DNA from: Clostridia bacterium | GTDB taxonomy: Bacteria; Bacillota; Clostridia; Oscillospirales; Acutalibacteraceae | DNA length: 10,043 nucleotides | Assembly: GCA_900771185.1 (NCBI GenBank) | Contig: CAAGND010000084.1 | Span: 1-10,043, forward strand | Direction: 5' to 3' | Part shown: positions 1 to 6,736 of the stretch, one piece after another | How positions within the stretch are numbered: position 1 is the first letter of the stretch | Layout of the letters: each line of letters opens with the position of its first letter | Notes under the pieces: model-generated | The model's database searches: none | Seen by the model: the letters and a program-made list of their open reading frames with translations, nothing else | Told to the model about the DNA's origin: nothing | Translations under genes and position numbers: made by a program

Positions 1-396
1 AGTCAGACGTTAGACGATGAATTTTATATTCGCTTCTCAGTGGCGAACTTCATTCCTCAGAATGACATCATTTTATCCGACTGCACACACTTGTAACACC
101 GAAATTGAGGAAGAAACTCACACAAGCTTTGACGCAACGAAAAGGGCAAACCGGTTATTGCGAGGGAACGGATTGCAAGGCAATCCGCACAAGCCCGCAC
201 TGTCTGAGCGAAAGCGAGTTTGCGGGCGCATGTGCCGAGCTGCTTCTTGAGGGACAGAAGGTTGGTGTTGCGGCAAAGCGGTCGGGTGTCGAGCGGGAAC
301 GGCTCGTGTGATTTTCTTTTGCGAGCGTTTTCTTTTGCACATCAAAAGAAAATGCTCAAGAATCATTTATTGCTTGCGCCGCTCTCATTGCCGTAA
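1..396. repeat. gene-free region with dense inverted repeats, candidate intergenic repeat element
   Basis: No convincing gene is seen here. Short open frames exist on both strands, but they overlap each other, have no ribosome binding site and have Arg/Ser/Pro-rich, low-information products. Instead the stretch is full of short inverted repeats: a 7-bp stem with a 3-base loop at 170-186, a 7-bp stem at 193-199/221-227 enclosing a GAAA-capped mini-stem, a 5-bp stem at 290-294/302-306, and a 15-bp stem at 323-357. The left edge (5-18) has two near-identical 7-base units, AGACGTT and AGACGAT. This pattern fits a non-coding, dispersed intergenic repeat better than a coding region. That it is repeated elsewhere in the genome is inference; only one copy is visible. 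Confidence 0.45.
323..357. repeat. 15-bp stem hairpin
   Basis: The arms at 323-337 and 343-357 pair over 15 positions, with one G-T wobble at 327/353, around the 5-base loop CACAT. The left arm's core TTTTCTTTTG also occurs just upstream (312-321), so the left side is a direct repeat. No T-run follows the stem on either strand, so a standard intrinsic terminator is not supported. It may be part of the structured repeat that fills positions 1-396. Confidence 0.6.
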
Positions 397-420
397 TTGA
401 ATACTTTTTGGTTCGGAACA

Positions 421-458
421 CAAAAATCCGCTATCCCGTATATACGGAATGGCGGATT
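421..458 (-). terminator. probable intrinsic terminator of the leftward tadA operon (long palindrome)
   Basis: The palindrome at 425-458 centres on a perfect 12-base core, CCGTATATACGG (436-447). Outer arms AATCCGC (425-431) and GCGGATT (452-458) pair over 7 bp, with two more pairs and two mismatched or wobble positions in between. Read leftward, the stem ends in GCGGATTTTTG, giving a run of five T. It sits 19 bases past the stop codon at 478, the right place to end the leftward operon. The very long symmetric core without an obvious loop is unusual for a plain terminator, so it could also be a protein-binding palindrome or a copy of a repeat. Confidence 0.6.
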
Positions 459-477
459 AATATTATTCTTGCGTAAC

Positions 478-729
478 TCAGCCCTTCAGCCCGTCCTCCT
501 GACGCTGCATGTTTTCAACGACAATATCATGTATGTCGCCGAGCGAGGCGGCATATTCGAGCACCTTCCACGGCGTGTTCGTATGAAAATGAATTTTTAT
601 CAGATCCTCATCACCGAAAGCAAGCAGACAGTCGCCCTCAATGTTCTCCATTATATAATCGTGAATGACGTCCTCGTCAAGGTCCTCTCCGGCAATCAGA
701 AGTTGGGTGTCAAATTTGTATTCAAGCAT
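478..729 (-). CDS. small stand-alone FakA/DAK2-family middle-domain protein
   Basis: This 83-residue protein resembles the segment that follows the kinase domain in FakA/YloV-type fatty acid kinases (often annotated 'kinase to dihydroxyacetone kinase'). The recognisable block is residues 39-61, GDEDLIKIHFHT followed by PWKVLEYA, then GDI and VENMQRQ, matching the family pattern of a GD.DL.KVHVHT box and a 'leyal..G.l..i.i.NM..Q' tail. The HxH pair is His47 and His49. Where family members usually have YCTE, this protein appears to have FDTQ (residues 6-9), so the Cys position is Asp. There is no ATP-binding DhaL/DAK2 domain and no C-terminal domain. The start ATG overlaps the stop of the upstream MBL gene in the shared ATGCTTGA, suggesting translational coupling; AAAGGA lies 9 bases upstream. 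It is the last gene of the operon. A regulatory or lipid-binding role is a guess. Confidence 0.75.
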   Translation of the reverse strand: MLEYKFDTQLLIAGEDLDEDVIHDYIMENIEGDCLLAFGDEDLIKIHFHTNTPWKVLEYAASLGDIHDIVVENMQRQEDGLKG

Positions 730-1705
730 TTTCTGTTATCCTTTCCTCTTTGTGTATATTGTTTGTCAACCGCAGCTCTCCGCTGTCGGCGACAGTTATG
801 ATTAAGCCGCCGTTTTCGACCGTTGAATATACGGTGGCATTGCAGTTGAGCATGCAGTCTCCGAGCACCTGAGCGGGAATGTCAGCGGTGCTGTTGGCGG
901 CGATGATAACCTCGGGGGACAGTGCCTTGACGATATCTTTTTTGAGACTTTCCTCCCCGTGACAGGGAAGCTCAAAAACATCAACTCTGCCGACAAGGTC
1001 GGCGAGCCTTGACAGGTCTCCGGTTCTGTCGGTCATATCCCCGGTGAGCAGAATCTTTTTGTCCGCTTTTGAAACGATAAGTCCGAGTGAATTGTCGTTT
1101 TCATCTATATTGCGGTGGTAATTGTCCGGCTCAGTGTTGACGAAACGCAGTCTGAAAGATCCAAAGTCGAAATATCCGGCGGGAATCTCCGTGCAGACAA
1201 CGACGCCTGCCTGCTCTGCGGAAATAATCGCCCGACTGCGCAGGGAGGAGCAGCTGAGCCGCTCTTCCTCATTGCCGAGATTCTCTTCGCAAAGCTCTTT
1301 TATATACACTGTGTCAACGGATATTTTGTCATCCCCGAAAAGTTTCTCCGCCGCGCCGATGTGCCCGTTGTGAGCGTGTGTGAAAACAACAAAATCAAGC
1401 TTGACATTTCCGCTTTCATCAGCCGCAACGTTTTTCAGATAGTCAGAAACTGTCTGAAAATGAGCCTTGTCGGCGCAGTCAACAAGCGCGAAGCGCCTGC
1501 CGCTTTGAATCAATATGCACCCCGCACGCCCGACATTGAGAAAATGCAGTCTGTCACCCTCGGAGGAGGCATATACGCTCTCGGGGCTTACGGACGGAAT
1601 GTTATTCCTTCTTGCGGGACTCACAGCGGATATAAGACCGGAAGCAAGTCCGATTTTTTTGAGAAACGAAGCGTTCTTCTTTATCTCAGCTATCATATTT
1701 TTCAT
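722..1705 (-). CDS. ComEC/Rec2-like metallo-beta-lactamase-fold protein with altered metal motif
   Basis: This 327-residue protein has the layout of the stand-alone hydrolase domain related to the C-terminal part of ComEC. It has LHFLNVG (53-59, usually 'v.FLDVGqGd'), VDC (75-77), FTHAHNGHIGA (108-118), DNSLGLIV (204-211), LLTGD (219-223) and LPCHG (246-250). These provide His110, His112, His115, Asp223 and His249 as metal-ligand candidates. The usual HxHxDH motif reads HAHNGH, so the Asp is Gly114 (codon GGG), and the early Asp of the DVGQGD box is Asn57. Activity may be reduced or changed. The N-terminal ~48 residues are basic and weakly hydrophobic, possibly a membrane-association segment. 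The start was chosen at 1705 because AAAGGA lies 8 bases upstream; an in-frame extension to 1804 would overlap tadA. It is cotranscribed with tadA (19-base gap) and overlaps the next gene by 8 bases. Confidence 0.8.
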   Translation of the reverse strand: MKNMIAEIKKNASFLKKIGLASGLISAVSPARRNNIPSVSPESVYASSEGDRLHFLNVGRAGCILIQSGRRFALVDCADKAHFQTVSDYLKNVAADESGNVKLDFVVFTHAHNGHIGAAEKLFGDDKISVDTVYIKELCEENLGNEEERLSCSSLRSRAIISAEQAGVVVCTEIPAGYFDFGSFRLRFVNTEPDNYHRNIDENDNSLGLIVSKADKKILLTGDMTDRTGDLSRLADLVGRVDVFELPCHGEESLKKDIVKALSPEVIIAANSTADIPAQVLGDCMLNCNATVYSTVENGGLIITVADSGELRLTNNIHKEERITENA

Positions 1706-1713
1706 TTTGTTTG

Positions 1714-1719
1714 TCCTTT
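1714..1719 (-). promoter_or_regulatory. ribosome binding site that sets the MBL-fold gene start
   Basis: AAAGGA on the minus strand, 8 bases before the ATG at 1705, in the 19-base gap after the tadA stop. It decides in favour of the shorter start over the upstream in-frame Met at 1804. Confidence 0.7.
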
Positions 1720-1724
1720 CGCTC

Positions 1725-2186
1725 TTATTTTTCACGCTTGGACTGCCGCAGAAGCGCGAAAAAGCTCTTGAGCAGTGAGGCACATTCGTCCTCCATAAAA
1801 CCACCGGTGAGCTCCGGCGAGTGATTATAGGGAAAAAGGAACAGATTGTTCACCGAACCGCAGGAGCCGGCCTTCGGGTCATACGCGCCGAACACCACAC
1901 GCTTTAAGCGTGAATTGATTATTGCTCCGGCACACATAGGACAGGGCTCAAGAGTAACAAACAGTTCGCACTCCCAAAGGCGCCAGCCGCCGAGCGCGCG
2001 GCAGGCATTATTTATCGCCTCAATCTCGGCGTGGGCGAGGGCGTTTTTGTCTTTTTCTCTGCGGTTGCGCCCGCAGGCGACAATCTCCCCTCTGCGTGCG
2101 ATTACCGCGCCGACCGGAACCTCTCCGTCAGCGGCAGCCTGTTTCGCAAGTTCTATTGCGGCGCTCATCAACTCGCAGTCAGTCAC
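1725..2186 (-). CDS. tadA: tRNA-specific adenosine deaminase TadA
   Basis: This is a 153-residue cytidine/deoxycytidylate deaminase-fold enzyme. TadA converts the wobble adenosine-34 of tRNA-Arg(ACG) to inosine in the cytoplasm, so one tRNA reads several CGN codons. Visible features are the N-terminal helix (M..AI.LA..A...GEVPVGAVI), the catalytic HAE motif (His53-Glu55: zinc ligand and proton shuttle) and the second zinc site PCPMC with its flanking AGAI. The motif order and the 'GA.DPKAGSCGS' loop after PCPMC match bacterial TadA, and the length is typical. The start is GTG: AGGAGG sits 6 bases upstream at 2193-2198, overlapping the end of the CPBP gene region. TadA is normally essential in bacteria that lack another ACG-decoding route, so this gene probably keeps the operon expressed. 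Confidence 0.96.
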   Translation of the reverse strand: MTDCELMSAAIELAKQAAADGEVPVGAVIARRGEIVACGRNRREKDKNALAHAEIEAINNACRALGGWRLWECELFVTLEPCPMCAGAIINSRLKRVVFGAYDPKAGSCGSVNNLFLFPYNHSPELTGGFMEDECASLLKSFFALLRQSKREK

Positions 2187-2192
2187 TGAATG

Positions 2193-2198
2193 CCTCCT
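2193..2198 (-). promoter_or_regulatory. strong ribosome binding site for the GTG start of tadA
   Basis: A perfect AGGAGG 6 bases before GTG at 2186, only 1 base past the CPBP protease stop. It supports the non-ATG start and close coupling to the upstream gene. Confidence 0.8.
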
Positions 2199-2199
2199 G

Positions 2200-3210
2200 T
2201 CACACCAGGCTCACATATTGTGAGGTGGCGTATATGAGATAGATTATAGCCAAAATCATCGGTATATTCAACCCGTAGGCGACAAGCTTCCTGCCCGCTG
2301 AAAGTGAGGTGCGCGGTTTGCCGAAGCGGATGCTTATGTGTCTGTCGCTGGCTCTGCGGATGAAAAGGACGGTGCAGATAATCCCGGTTATAAAGAAGGC
2401 CGCGACGCATGCGTAATATACGGCGTCAACCTGCTCCTCTGATATGAACTCATAGAGAATATTGATTATGCAGGAGAAAAGGTTGTTGCAAAAATGTATC
2501 ATAACGCCGGTCCACATGCTGCCGGTGATTATAACAAAATAGCCTATTCCCATTCCGACGATAAAGGCGAACGGCGCCTGGACGAGATTGCCGTGCATTA
2601 TGCCGAAGATGAGGGAGGAGACAGTCACGGCGAAAAGATTCCCGTATTGTCGCAGCGGCATCATGATGACGCCTCTGACCGCAAACTCCTCAACAAGCGC
2701 GGGAACAAAGGACACCTGAAGAATAAAAGCGGCAATGCCCAGCGGCGAGGTTGGAGTGGCCATCTCCGGAGAGTCAAAGACCACGCCGAAGGCGTTCTCG
2801 AAAAACTCCGAAATATAATATGTGGCAAAGTTGCCTATCATGCACAGCATGAGACCTATCGGCACAGCCAAAAGCATAAGCCCGGTATCATAGGGCTTGC
2901 CGAAATTCAGGCAGATTTTCTTTTTGTCTTTCATGCACAGCCAGACGATGAGAAAGGGAACGAATATCGAAAAGACGGATACGATTGCCCCGATTGAATA
3001 TCCCATGTCCGTGTCATAGATATACTCATCTTCAAGACCGGTGACAGTCAGAATAAGCAGGGCGATAAACTGAAAAACAACAAACAGAACAAGCCCCATG
3101 CCGGCAAGATTGCCGAGCCGATGGAGACTGCGTCTGTCGTTCTGCGAATTCCTTAGTGTCTCAGCGCCGTTTGGGGTGCCTGTGCTGCCAAACCCGTTGT
3201 TATATACCAT
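2200..3210 (-). CDS. CPBP-family intramembrane glutamic endopeptidase (Abi/Rce1-like)
   Basis: This 336-residue polytopic membrane protein has about eight hydrophobic segments (roughly residues 37-57, 70-92, 110-133, 156-172, 190-206, 211-230, 265-284 and 312-328). It carries the CPBP (PF02517) signature: EEFAVRG (Glu174, Glu175, Arg179) in motif 1, FGIMHG (His206) in motif 2 and HFCNN (His239, Asn243) in motif 3. Known relatives are Rce1-type CAAX proteases and bacterial intramembrane proteases used in bacteriocin self-immunity or peptide maturation. The cytosolic N-terminus (1-36) is polar and Asn/Gly-rich. The start ATG has a modest GGTGA 4 bases upstream and lies about 40 bases downstream of a good promoter. 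No leader peptide or bacteriocin gene is nearby, so the substrate is unknown. It is the first gene of the four-gene leftward operon. Confidence 0.9.
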   Translation of the reverse strand: MVYNNGFGSTGTPNGAETLRNSQNDRRSLHRLGNLAGMGLVLFVVFQFIALLILTVTGLEDEYIYDTDMGYSIGAIVSVFSIFVPFLIVWLCMKDKKKICLNFGKPYDTGLMLLAVPIGLMLCMIGNFATYYISEFFENAFGVVFDSPEMATPTSPLGIAAFILQVSFVPALVEEFAVRGVIMMPLRQYGNLFAVTVSSLIFGIMHGNLVQAPFAFIVGMGIGYFVIITGSMWTGVMIHFCNNLFSCIINILYEFISEEQVDAVYYACVAAFFITGIICTVLFIRRASDRHISIRFGKPRTSLSAGRKLVAYGLNIPMILAIIYLIYATSQYVSLV

Positions 3211-3246
3211 ACTTTCACCGTTTCAATTTTATTTTCTATGCCATTA

Positions 3247-3275
3247 ATTATACCCCACGAAAAAAGATTTAACAA
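3247..3275 (-). promoter_or_regulatory. sigma-A-type promoter of the CPBP-tadA-MBL operon
   Basis: On the minus strand, TTGTTA (3270-3275) and a perfect TATAAT (3247-3252) are separated by 17 bases. It lies upstream of the CPBP start at 3210, leaving a leader of roughly 30 bases. No other comparable promoter is seen inside the operon. Confidence 0.75.
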
Positions 3276-3337
3276 TAGCGTGAGCGCAATGTTTATACAA
3301 AACCGTAATATAATTCAATTTTAGTTTACAAACAGAT

Positions 3338-3385
3338 GCGGGACTCCGTAATCAGTTCTTTCTGAATCTGAATACGACAGCCCGC
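3338..3385 (-). other. weak hairpin after the propeller pair, possible terminator
   Basis: GCGGG (3338-3342) can pair with CCCGC (3381-3385), with a small inner TCAG/CTGA stem between them. It lies just past the propeller-gene stop at 3408. The loop is large and the leftward tail has only a short T-run, so this is a weak candidate. The rest of 3276-3407 shows nothing else I can name. Confidence 0.25.
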
Positions 3386-3407
3386 GCCTGTTGATTATGT
3401 GAGAACT

Positions 3408-4289
3408 TTATTCGCCGCTGACCGGCGCGTAATGCTTGAAGCTCATGTTCAGCCTGAGATTTCCGATATCCATGACGTGGAAAAGCGAGCCGTCCTCCAT
3501 GGGCATGACGGTCATCCCCTCCGCCTCCACACCTTCGCCGACATTGCGTATAAACGCAGTTGTGACTTCCCCGGTTTCGGGGTTCGCCGCGAACACCGGC
3601 TTTTCATCCGTCTTCAGGTCGCTCGAGAGATACAGAATTCCGTCATAGACCTCAGCACCCTGTATGCGGTCGAGCTTCTGCGACAGCGGAATGGTTTTTA
3701 GAAGCTTCATGCCGTCAAGAGAAAAGACATTGAGCACCTCCGCCTTGTTCCACTCGGCGGTGTACAGCACGCCGCGCTCAGCATCCACCGCGCACCACGG
3801 CACACCGTCCTTGTGAAGTGACTGGGGCAGTTCATAGTATTCTCCTGTGAATTGGAGCGTCTCCGCGTCGTAGATGACAATATGCGGGTGCAGATATTCA
3901 TCTCCGTCCTCAACTGCGGCATATATTTTTCCGTCAAAATAGCTTATGCCGCCTATGTGATTGCAGCCGAGTTTCAGAAGCTGCGGCGGTATGGCGAAGA
4001 GATTCTGTTCGACAGTCTGCGTCATGTCGGCAGTCATCTTGGTCAGAAAGAAATTTCCGCTGAAATAGAAATACTCGCCGTCAGTCGTCACACCCTGCGC
4101 TCTTGTCAAGGCTTTTTCGAGCACAAGGTTTTGACTGTCAACCAATACAACGCCCTCCGGTTCAGCGGGCGGACGGTCGGCAACGTCTGTGATAATCAGC
4201 ACGAAAAGCCCCAGAACCGCCCAGCACGCCGCAAAAATTTTTACGCATGCTTTAAGATATGCTTTTGCGAGATTAACAAAGCTTGACAC
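3408..4289 (-). CDS. membrane-anchored beta-propeller-like protein, copy 2
   Basis: I do not recognise a named family. This 293-residue protein has one N-terminal hydrophobic segment (about residues 14-34), preceded by Lys, so the rest should lie outside the cytoplasm. The body has repeated short beta-strand motifs typical of a propeller: AQGVTTDG (64-71), HIGGISY (111-117), KIYAAVED (121-128), VPWCAVD (163-169), RIQGAEVYDGILY (208-220) and EAEGMTV (255-261), ending in HYAP. The invariant polar residues (His111, Glu127, Asp169, Glu213, Glu255/257) could line a central metal or ligand site, as in SMP-30/paraoxonase-like propellers, but that is only an analogy. The start is GTG, with GAGGTGG 7 bases upstream, 19 bases after the stop of its paralogue. 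It probably depends on the promoter in front of copy 1. Confidence 0.72.
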   Translation of the reverse strand: MSSFVNLAKAYLKACVKIFAACWAVLGLFVLIITDVADRPPAEPEGVVLVDSQNLVLEKALTRAQGVTTDGEYFYFSGNFFLTKMTADMTQTVEQNLFAIPPQLLKLGCNHIGGISYFDGKIYAAVEDGDEYLHPHIVIYDAETLQFTGEYYELPQSLHKDGVPWCAVDAERGVLYTAEWNKAEVLNVFSLDGMKLLKTIPLSQKLDRIQGAEVYDGILYLSSDLKTDEKPVFAANPETGEVTTAFIRNVGEGVEAEGMTVMPMEDGSLFHVMDIGNLRLNMSFKHYAPVSGE

Positions 4290-4296
4290 AGAAAAT

Positions 4297-4303
4297 CCAC
4301 CTC
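4297..4303 (-). promoter_or_regulatory. ribosome binding site supporting a GTG start
   Basis: GAGGTGG on the minus strand, 7 bases before the GTG at 4289 and inside the short gap between the two propeller genes. It fixes the non-ATG start of the second copy. Confidence 0.65.
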
Positions 4304-4308
4304 GCTAT

Positions 4309-5190
4309 TCAGTCTCCTGTCGGCGCGTAATGTCTTATAAATGCGTTTATAAACAGCGGACCCATATCAATGGCGTGGAAAACCGCGCCGTCAGGTGTCT
4401 CAAGCACAGTGATGCCCTCGCCCTCGCTTCCGTCAGTCAGATTGCGGTCAAAATATTTCACGACCTCGCCAGTGACGGGGTTTATCTGATAGACAGCCTG
4501 CGTGGCATCGTTTGTTGCGGCGTACAGCAAGCCCTTATACATCTCGGCGCCCTGTATACGCTCGACGGTGCAGGACAGGTCAACTGTTCTTACATACTTC
4601 ATTCCGTTTGCAATGTCGTAGATGACGAGCTTTGTCGCCTCACGCGAATGGTCGGCCGTTATGAGCAGGTTGTTTTCGTTATCAACGGCGACCCAGGGCA
4701 TGCCTCTGGTGTGCACGGTGTTGTCGAGAATATAATACTCTCCGGTGAACTTCAGGGTATCCGCGTCATACGATGCGACAATAGGATAGTCCCACACCTT
4801 GCTGTCCTCCAGACCGGCATATATTCTGTTGTTCATTTTGCAGTAGCTTATGCCGCCTATGTGCGCGCTGCCGTAATCATCCTTGAGCTCCTTGGGTATG
4901 GCGAGGATGTTGGAACACACCTTTGTCGTCCCGTCAAGCTCGGTTTTCAGCAGCCCCGATTTTGAACTGAAAAAGAAGTGGCTGCCGTCCGTTGTTATGC
5001 CCTGCGAGCGGTCATACGCTCCGAGAAACATGATGTTTTGCTTTGAAACCTCCGGCTGGCGTCTGTCTGCCGAGATAGCGTCAATGCCGAGCGTGAGCAG
5101 GGAAAACACGGCGGTTATAAGGTAAAGGATGAGGGATATGAGCGCGATTACTCGCTTGATTTTACTTGTCGAATTTTTAATAATCTCCAT
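4309..5190 (-). CDS. membrane-anchored beta-propeller-like protein, copy 1
   Basis: This is a tandem paralogue of the downstream gene and also exactly 293 residues. A basic N-terminus (Lys5, Lys10, Lys12, Arg13) precedes a long hydrophobic segment (about 14-36), giving a signal anchor with the C-terminal domain outside. The shared blade motifs are in the same order: SQGITTDG (62-69), HIGGISY (110-116), RIYAGLED (122-129), MPWVAVD (164-170), RIQGAEMYKGLLY (211-223), EGEGITV (256-262) and the closing RHYAP. The two copies are clearly homologous along the whole length yet diverged at most variable positions, so the duplication is old or the copies are specialised. The start ATG has GAGAGGT 8 bases upstream. 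It is the first gene of the pair and faces the hydrolase operon. A sensor, ligand-binding or lactonase-like role is possible; none is shown. Confidence 0.75.
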   Translation of the reverse strand: MEIIKNSTSKIKRVIALISLILYLITAVFSLLTLGIDAISADRRQPEVSKQNIMFLGAYDRSQGITTDGSHFFFSSKSGLLKTELDGTTKVCSNILAIPKELKDDYGSAHIGGISYCKMNNRIYAGLEDSKVWDYPIVASYDADTLKFTGEYYILDNTVHTRGMPWVAVDNENNLLITADHSREATKLVIYDIANGMKYVRTVDLSCTVERIQGAEMYKGLLYAATNDATQAVYQINPVTGEVVKYFDRNLTDGSEGEGITVLETPDGAVFHAIDMGPLFINAFIRHYAPTGD

Positions 5191-5221
5191 GGCATATAAC
5201 CTCTCATTTTATTTCAATCAT

Positions 5222-5251
5222 ATCTTATCAGAAAAAGCACGTCCGGGTCAA
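5222..5251 (-). promoter_or_regulatory. candidate promoter for the propeller gene pair
   Basis: On the minus strand, TTGACC (5246-5251) is followed after 18 bases by TAAGAT (5222-5227), about 30 bases before the ATG at 5190. The -35 is good and the -10 is fair; a neighbouring TATGAT (5217-5222) is an alternative -10. It lies back to back with the promoter of the hydrolase operon. Confidence 0.45.
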
Positions 5252-5303
5252 GAAAAAGGAAAAATAAATTTAGGTTTTTATACATAAATATCACTTGATT
5301 TGC

Positions 5304-5332
5304 TTGAATTTTGTTATGTTTTGTGATATTAT
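5304..5332 (+). promoter_or_regulatory. promoter of the three-hydrolase operon
   Basis: TTGAAT (5304-5309) and TATTAT (5327-5332) are spaced by 17 bases. The -10 is preceded by TG one base upstream (5324-5325), an extended -10. Transcription would start near 5339, giving a leader of about 25 bases before the ATG at 5365. Confidence 0.7.
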
Positions 5333-5364
5333 TAACTGTAATAATTTCAGGCGGAGGATTCTCT

Positions 5365-6708
5365 ATGTCAAGCAGCTGCTCCTGTGGGAGATGCCCGTGC
5401 ATAATCGTTCCCGGAATAGGTCAGTCGAAGGTTATCGAGATTGACGGGGACGGCAAAAAAATCAGAAATCTCTGGCCGTTTGATTTTGACCCAAAGCCGG
5501 TGATAAAAAAACTCACGGTACCGGCGCTTGCGATGCTGATGACGAGGCATGACTGCGGCTTTTCAAAGCGGGTCGGCAGGTGCACGGAGCAGGCGCTCGA
5601 GCCGCTCAGCTGCAATCCCGACTCGACACGCAGACATAATGTTCAGGTGGTCAGCTACCCTTATCCGCTCTCTCGGTGCAGCGAGGATGAGCGCAGATAC
5701 ATATACAAAATGGTTCCTCTGCACGGTCTTGCACAGGCTATCGGCGAGGATCATCTCTACTTCTTTTCATATGACATTTTCGGCAGAACCGAGCGCAACG
5801 CTGAACTGCTGCGGGATTTTATCCGCATGGTCAAGCTGCAGACCGGGCATGAGAAGGTTAACCTCATTCCCGTCAGCATGGGTGCCACCGTCACGGAGAT
5901 GTATTTCGCACTTTACGGTGATGACTGCGATGTTTACCGTGTTGTCGGGGTTGTGCCGGCGTATGACGGATCGACCGTGGTGTCCGACCTGATGTCGGGC
6001 AATTTAAATCTTGATAATTACGAGAATCTTTTCATAACTCTTCTCGGAAATAAAGATGGCACGAAAATCAACGGTGCGCTTTCCCACGTCCCCGAAAAGG
6101 TGGTCAAAAGCACTGTTTCGGAGCTCCTTCAGGGGGCGCTGCGAGCGGTGCTGCTCAACAGCTCGGCCATGTGGGGGCTGGTGCCGTCAAAGGACTACCC
6201 CCTGTTCAGAGACAGATATCTGGCGGATGACGACCACAGCGATATGCGGAAATATACGGATTTGCATTGGGAAGCAAGACGCGGTATAAAAGAGCTTGTC
6301 AGCCGAGAGCAGGAGCGGGGAGTCGAGTTCTTTAATATATGCGGCTGCGGTGTGAGACTTTTTGAGGCCGTCGCCTCGGGGGGCGTCAGCTCGGATATGA
6401 TAGTGCCGGTGTTTTCCTCCTCAATGGGTGCTGAGTGCGCTCCGCTCGGAGGACACTTCGGCGAGGAATATGAGCAGAAATCATCCTCGTGCGCCGGGCA
6501 TAATCACATCTCTCCGTCAGGGGATATAGACGCGTCCTGCTGTGCGGTACCGGACCGGACATGGTTCTATTACAATATGGAGCACGAACAGGCTGCCGAG
6601 AATGAGGCGCTTCTGACGCTTGTGCAAAAGCTGCTCAGCTCCGACGAGATAAGCGATGTATATTCATCGCCGGAATATCCGCAATTTAATATATTTGAAA
6701 AACAATAA
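5365..6708 (+). CDS. LCAT-like alpha/beta-hydrolase, cytoplasmic paralogue
   Basis: This 447-residue protein resembles the lecithin:cholesterol acyltransferase/PDAT lipase fold. An N-terminal strand and turn, IIVPGIGQS (13-21), suits the oxyanion region. GEDHLYFFSYD (127-137) and LLRDFIRMVKLQTGHEKV lead to the nucleophile elbow PVSMGA, with Ser171 as the likely nucleophile. VPAYDGS (197-203) follows, then MWGLVPS (269-275), reminiscent of the LCAT 'LPs' block. GDIDAS (386-391) and His407 in MEHE are the best Asp and His partners. The first Gly of GxSxG is Pro169. There is no signal peptide. The N-terminus is Cys-rich (Cys5, 7, 10, 12), possibly binding a metal or forming disulfides. The start is set by GGAGG 7 bases upstream; an earlier in-frame Met at 5311 lacks such a site and lies between the promoter elements. 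It is the first gene of the operon, with a 28-base gap to the next. Confidence 0.78.
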   Translation: MSSSCSCGRCPCIIVPGIGQSKVIEIDGDGKKIRNLWPFDFDPKPVIKKLTVPALAMLMTRHDCGFSKRVGRCTEQALEPLSCNPDSTRRHNVQVVSYPYPLSRCSEDERRYIYKMVPLHGLAQAIGEDHLYFFSYDIFGRTERNAELLRDFIRMVKLQTGHEKVNLIPVSMGATVTEMYFALYGDDCDVYRVVGVVPAYDGSTVVSDLMSGNLNLDNYENLFITLLGNKDGTKINGALSHVPEKVVKSTVSELLQGALRAVLLNSSAMWGLVPSKDYPLFRDRYLADDDHSDMRKYTDLHWEARRGIKELVSREQERGVEFFNICGCGVRLFEAVASGGVSSDMIVPVFSSSMGAECAPLGGHFGEEYEQKSSSCAGHNHISPSGDIDASCCAVPDRTWFYYNMEHEQAAENEALLTLVQKLLSSDEISDVYSSPEYPQFNIFEKQ

Positions 6709-6736
6709 ATCAAAAATACAGAACAGGAGAAAAATC

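Noticed and set aside
118..366. Leftward 82-residue frame and overlapping rightward frames in the left flank
   Set aside because: The frames overlap on both strands over a hairpin-rich stretch, lack ribosome binding sites and encode Arg/Ser/Pro-rich low-information products.
397..801. Rightward 134-residue frame
   Set aside because: It runs antisense through the terminator palindrome, the DAK-like gene and the end of the MBL gene, with no ribosome binding site or family match.
1115..1771. Rightward 218-residue frame
   Set aside because: It is antisense to the MBL-fold gene, whose motifs are clear on the other strand; a shadow frame.
3309..3314. Rightward TATAAT in the gap before the CPBP gene
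   Set aside because: No matching -35 at the right distance and no rightward gene until 5365.
4189..4965. Rightward 258-residue frame
   Set aside because: It spans both propeller paralogues in antisense, and the sense strand shows conserved homologous proteins with good ribosome binding sites.
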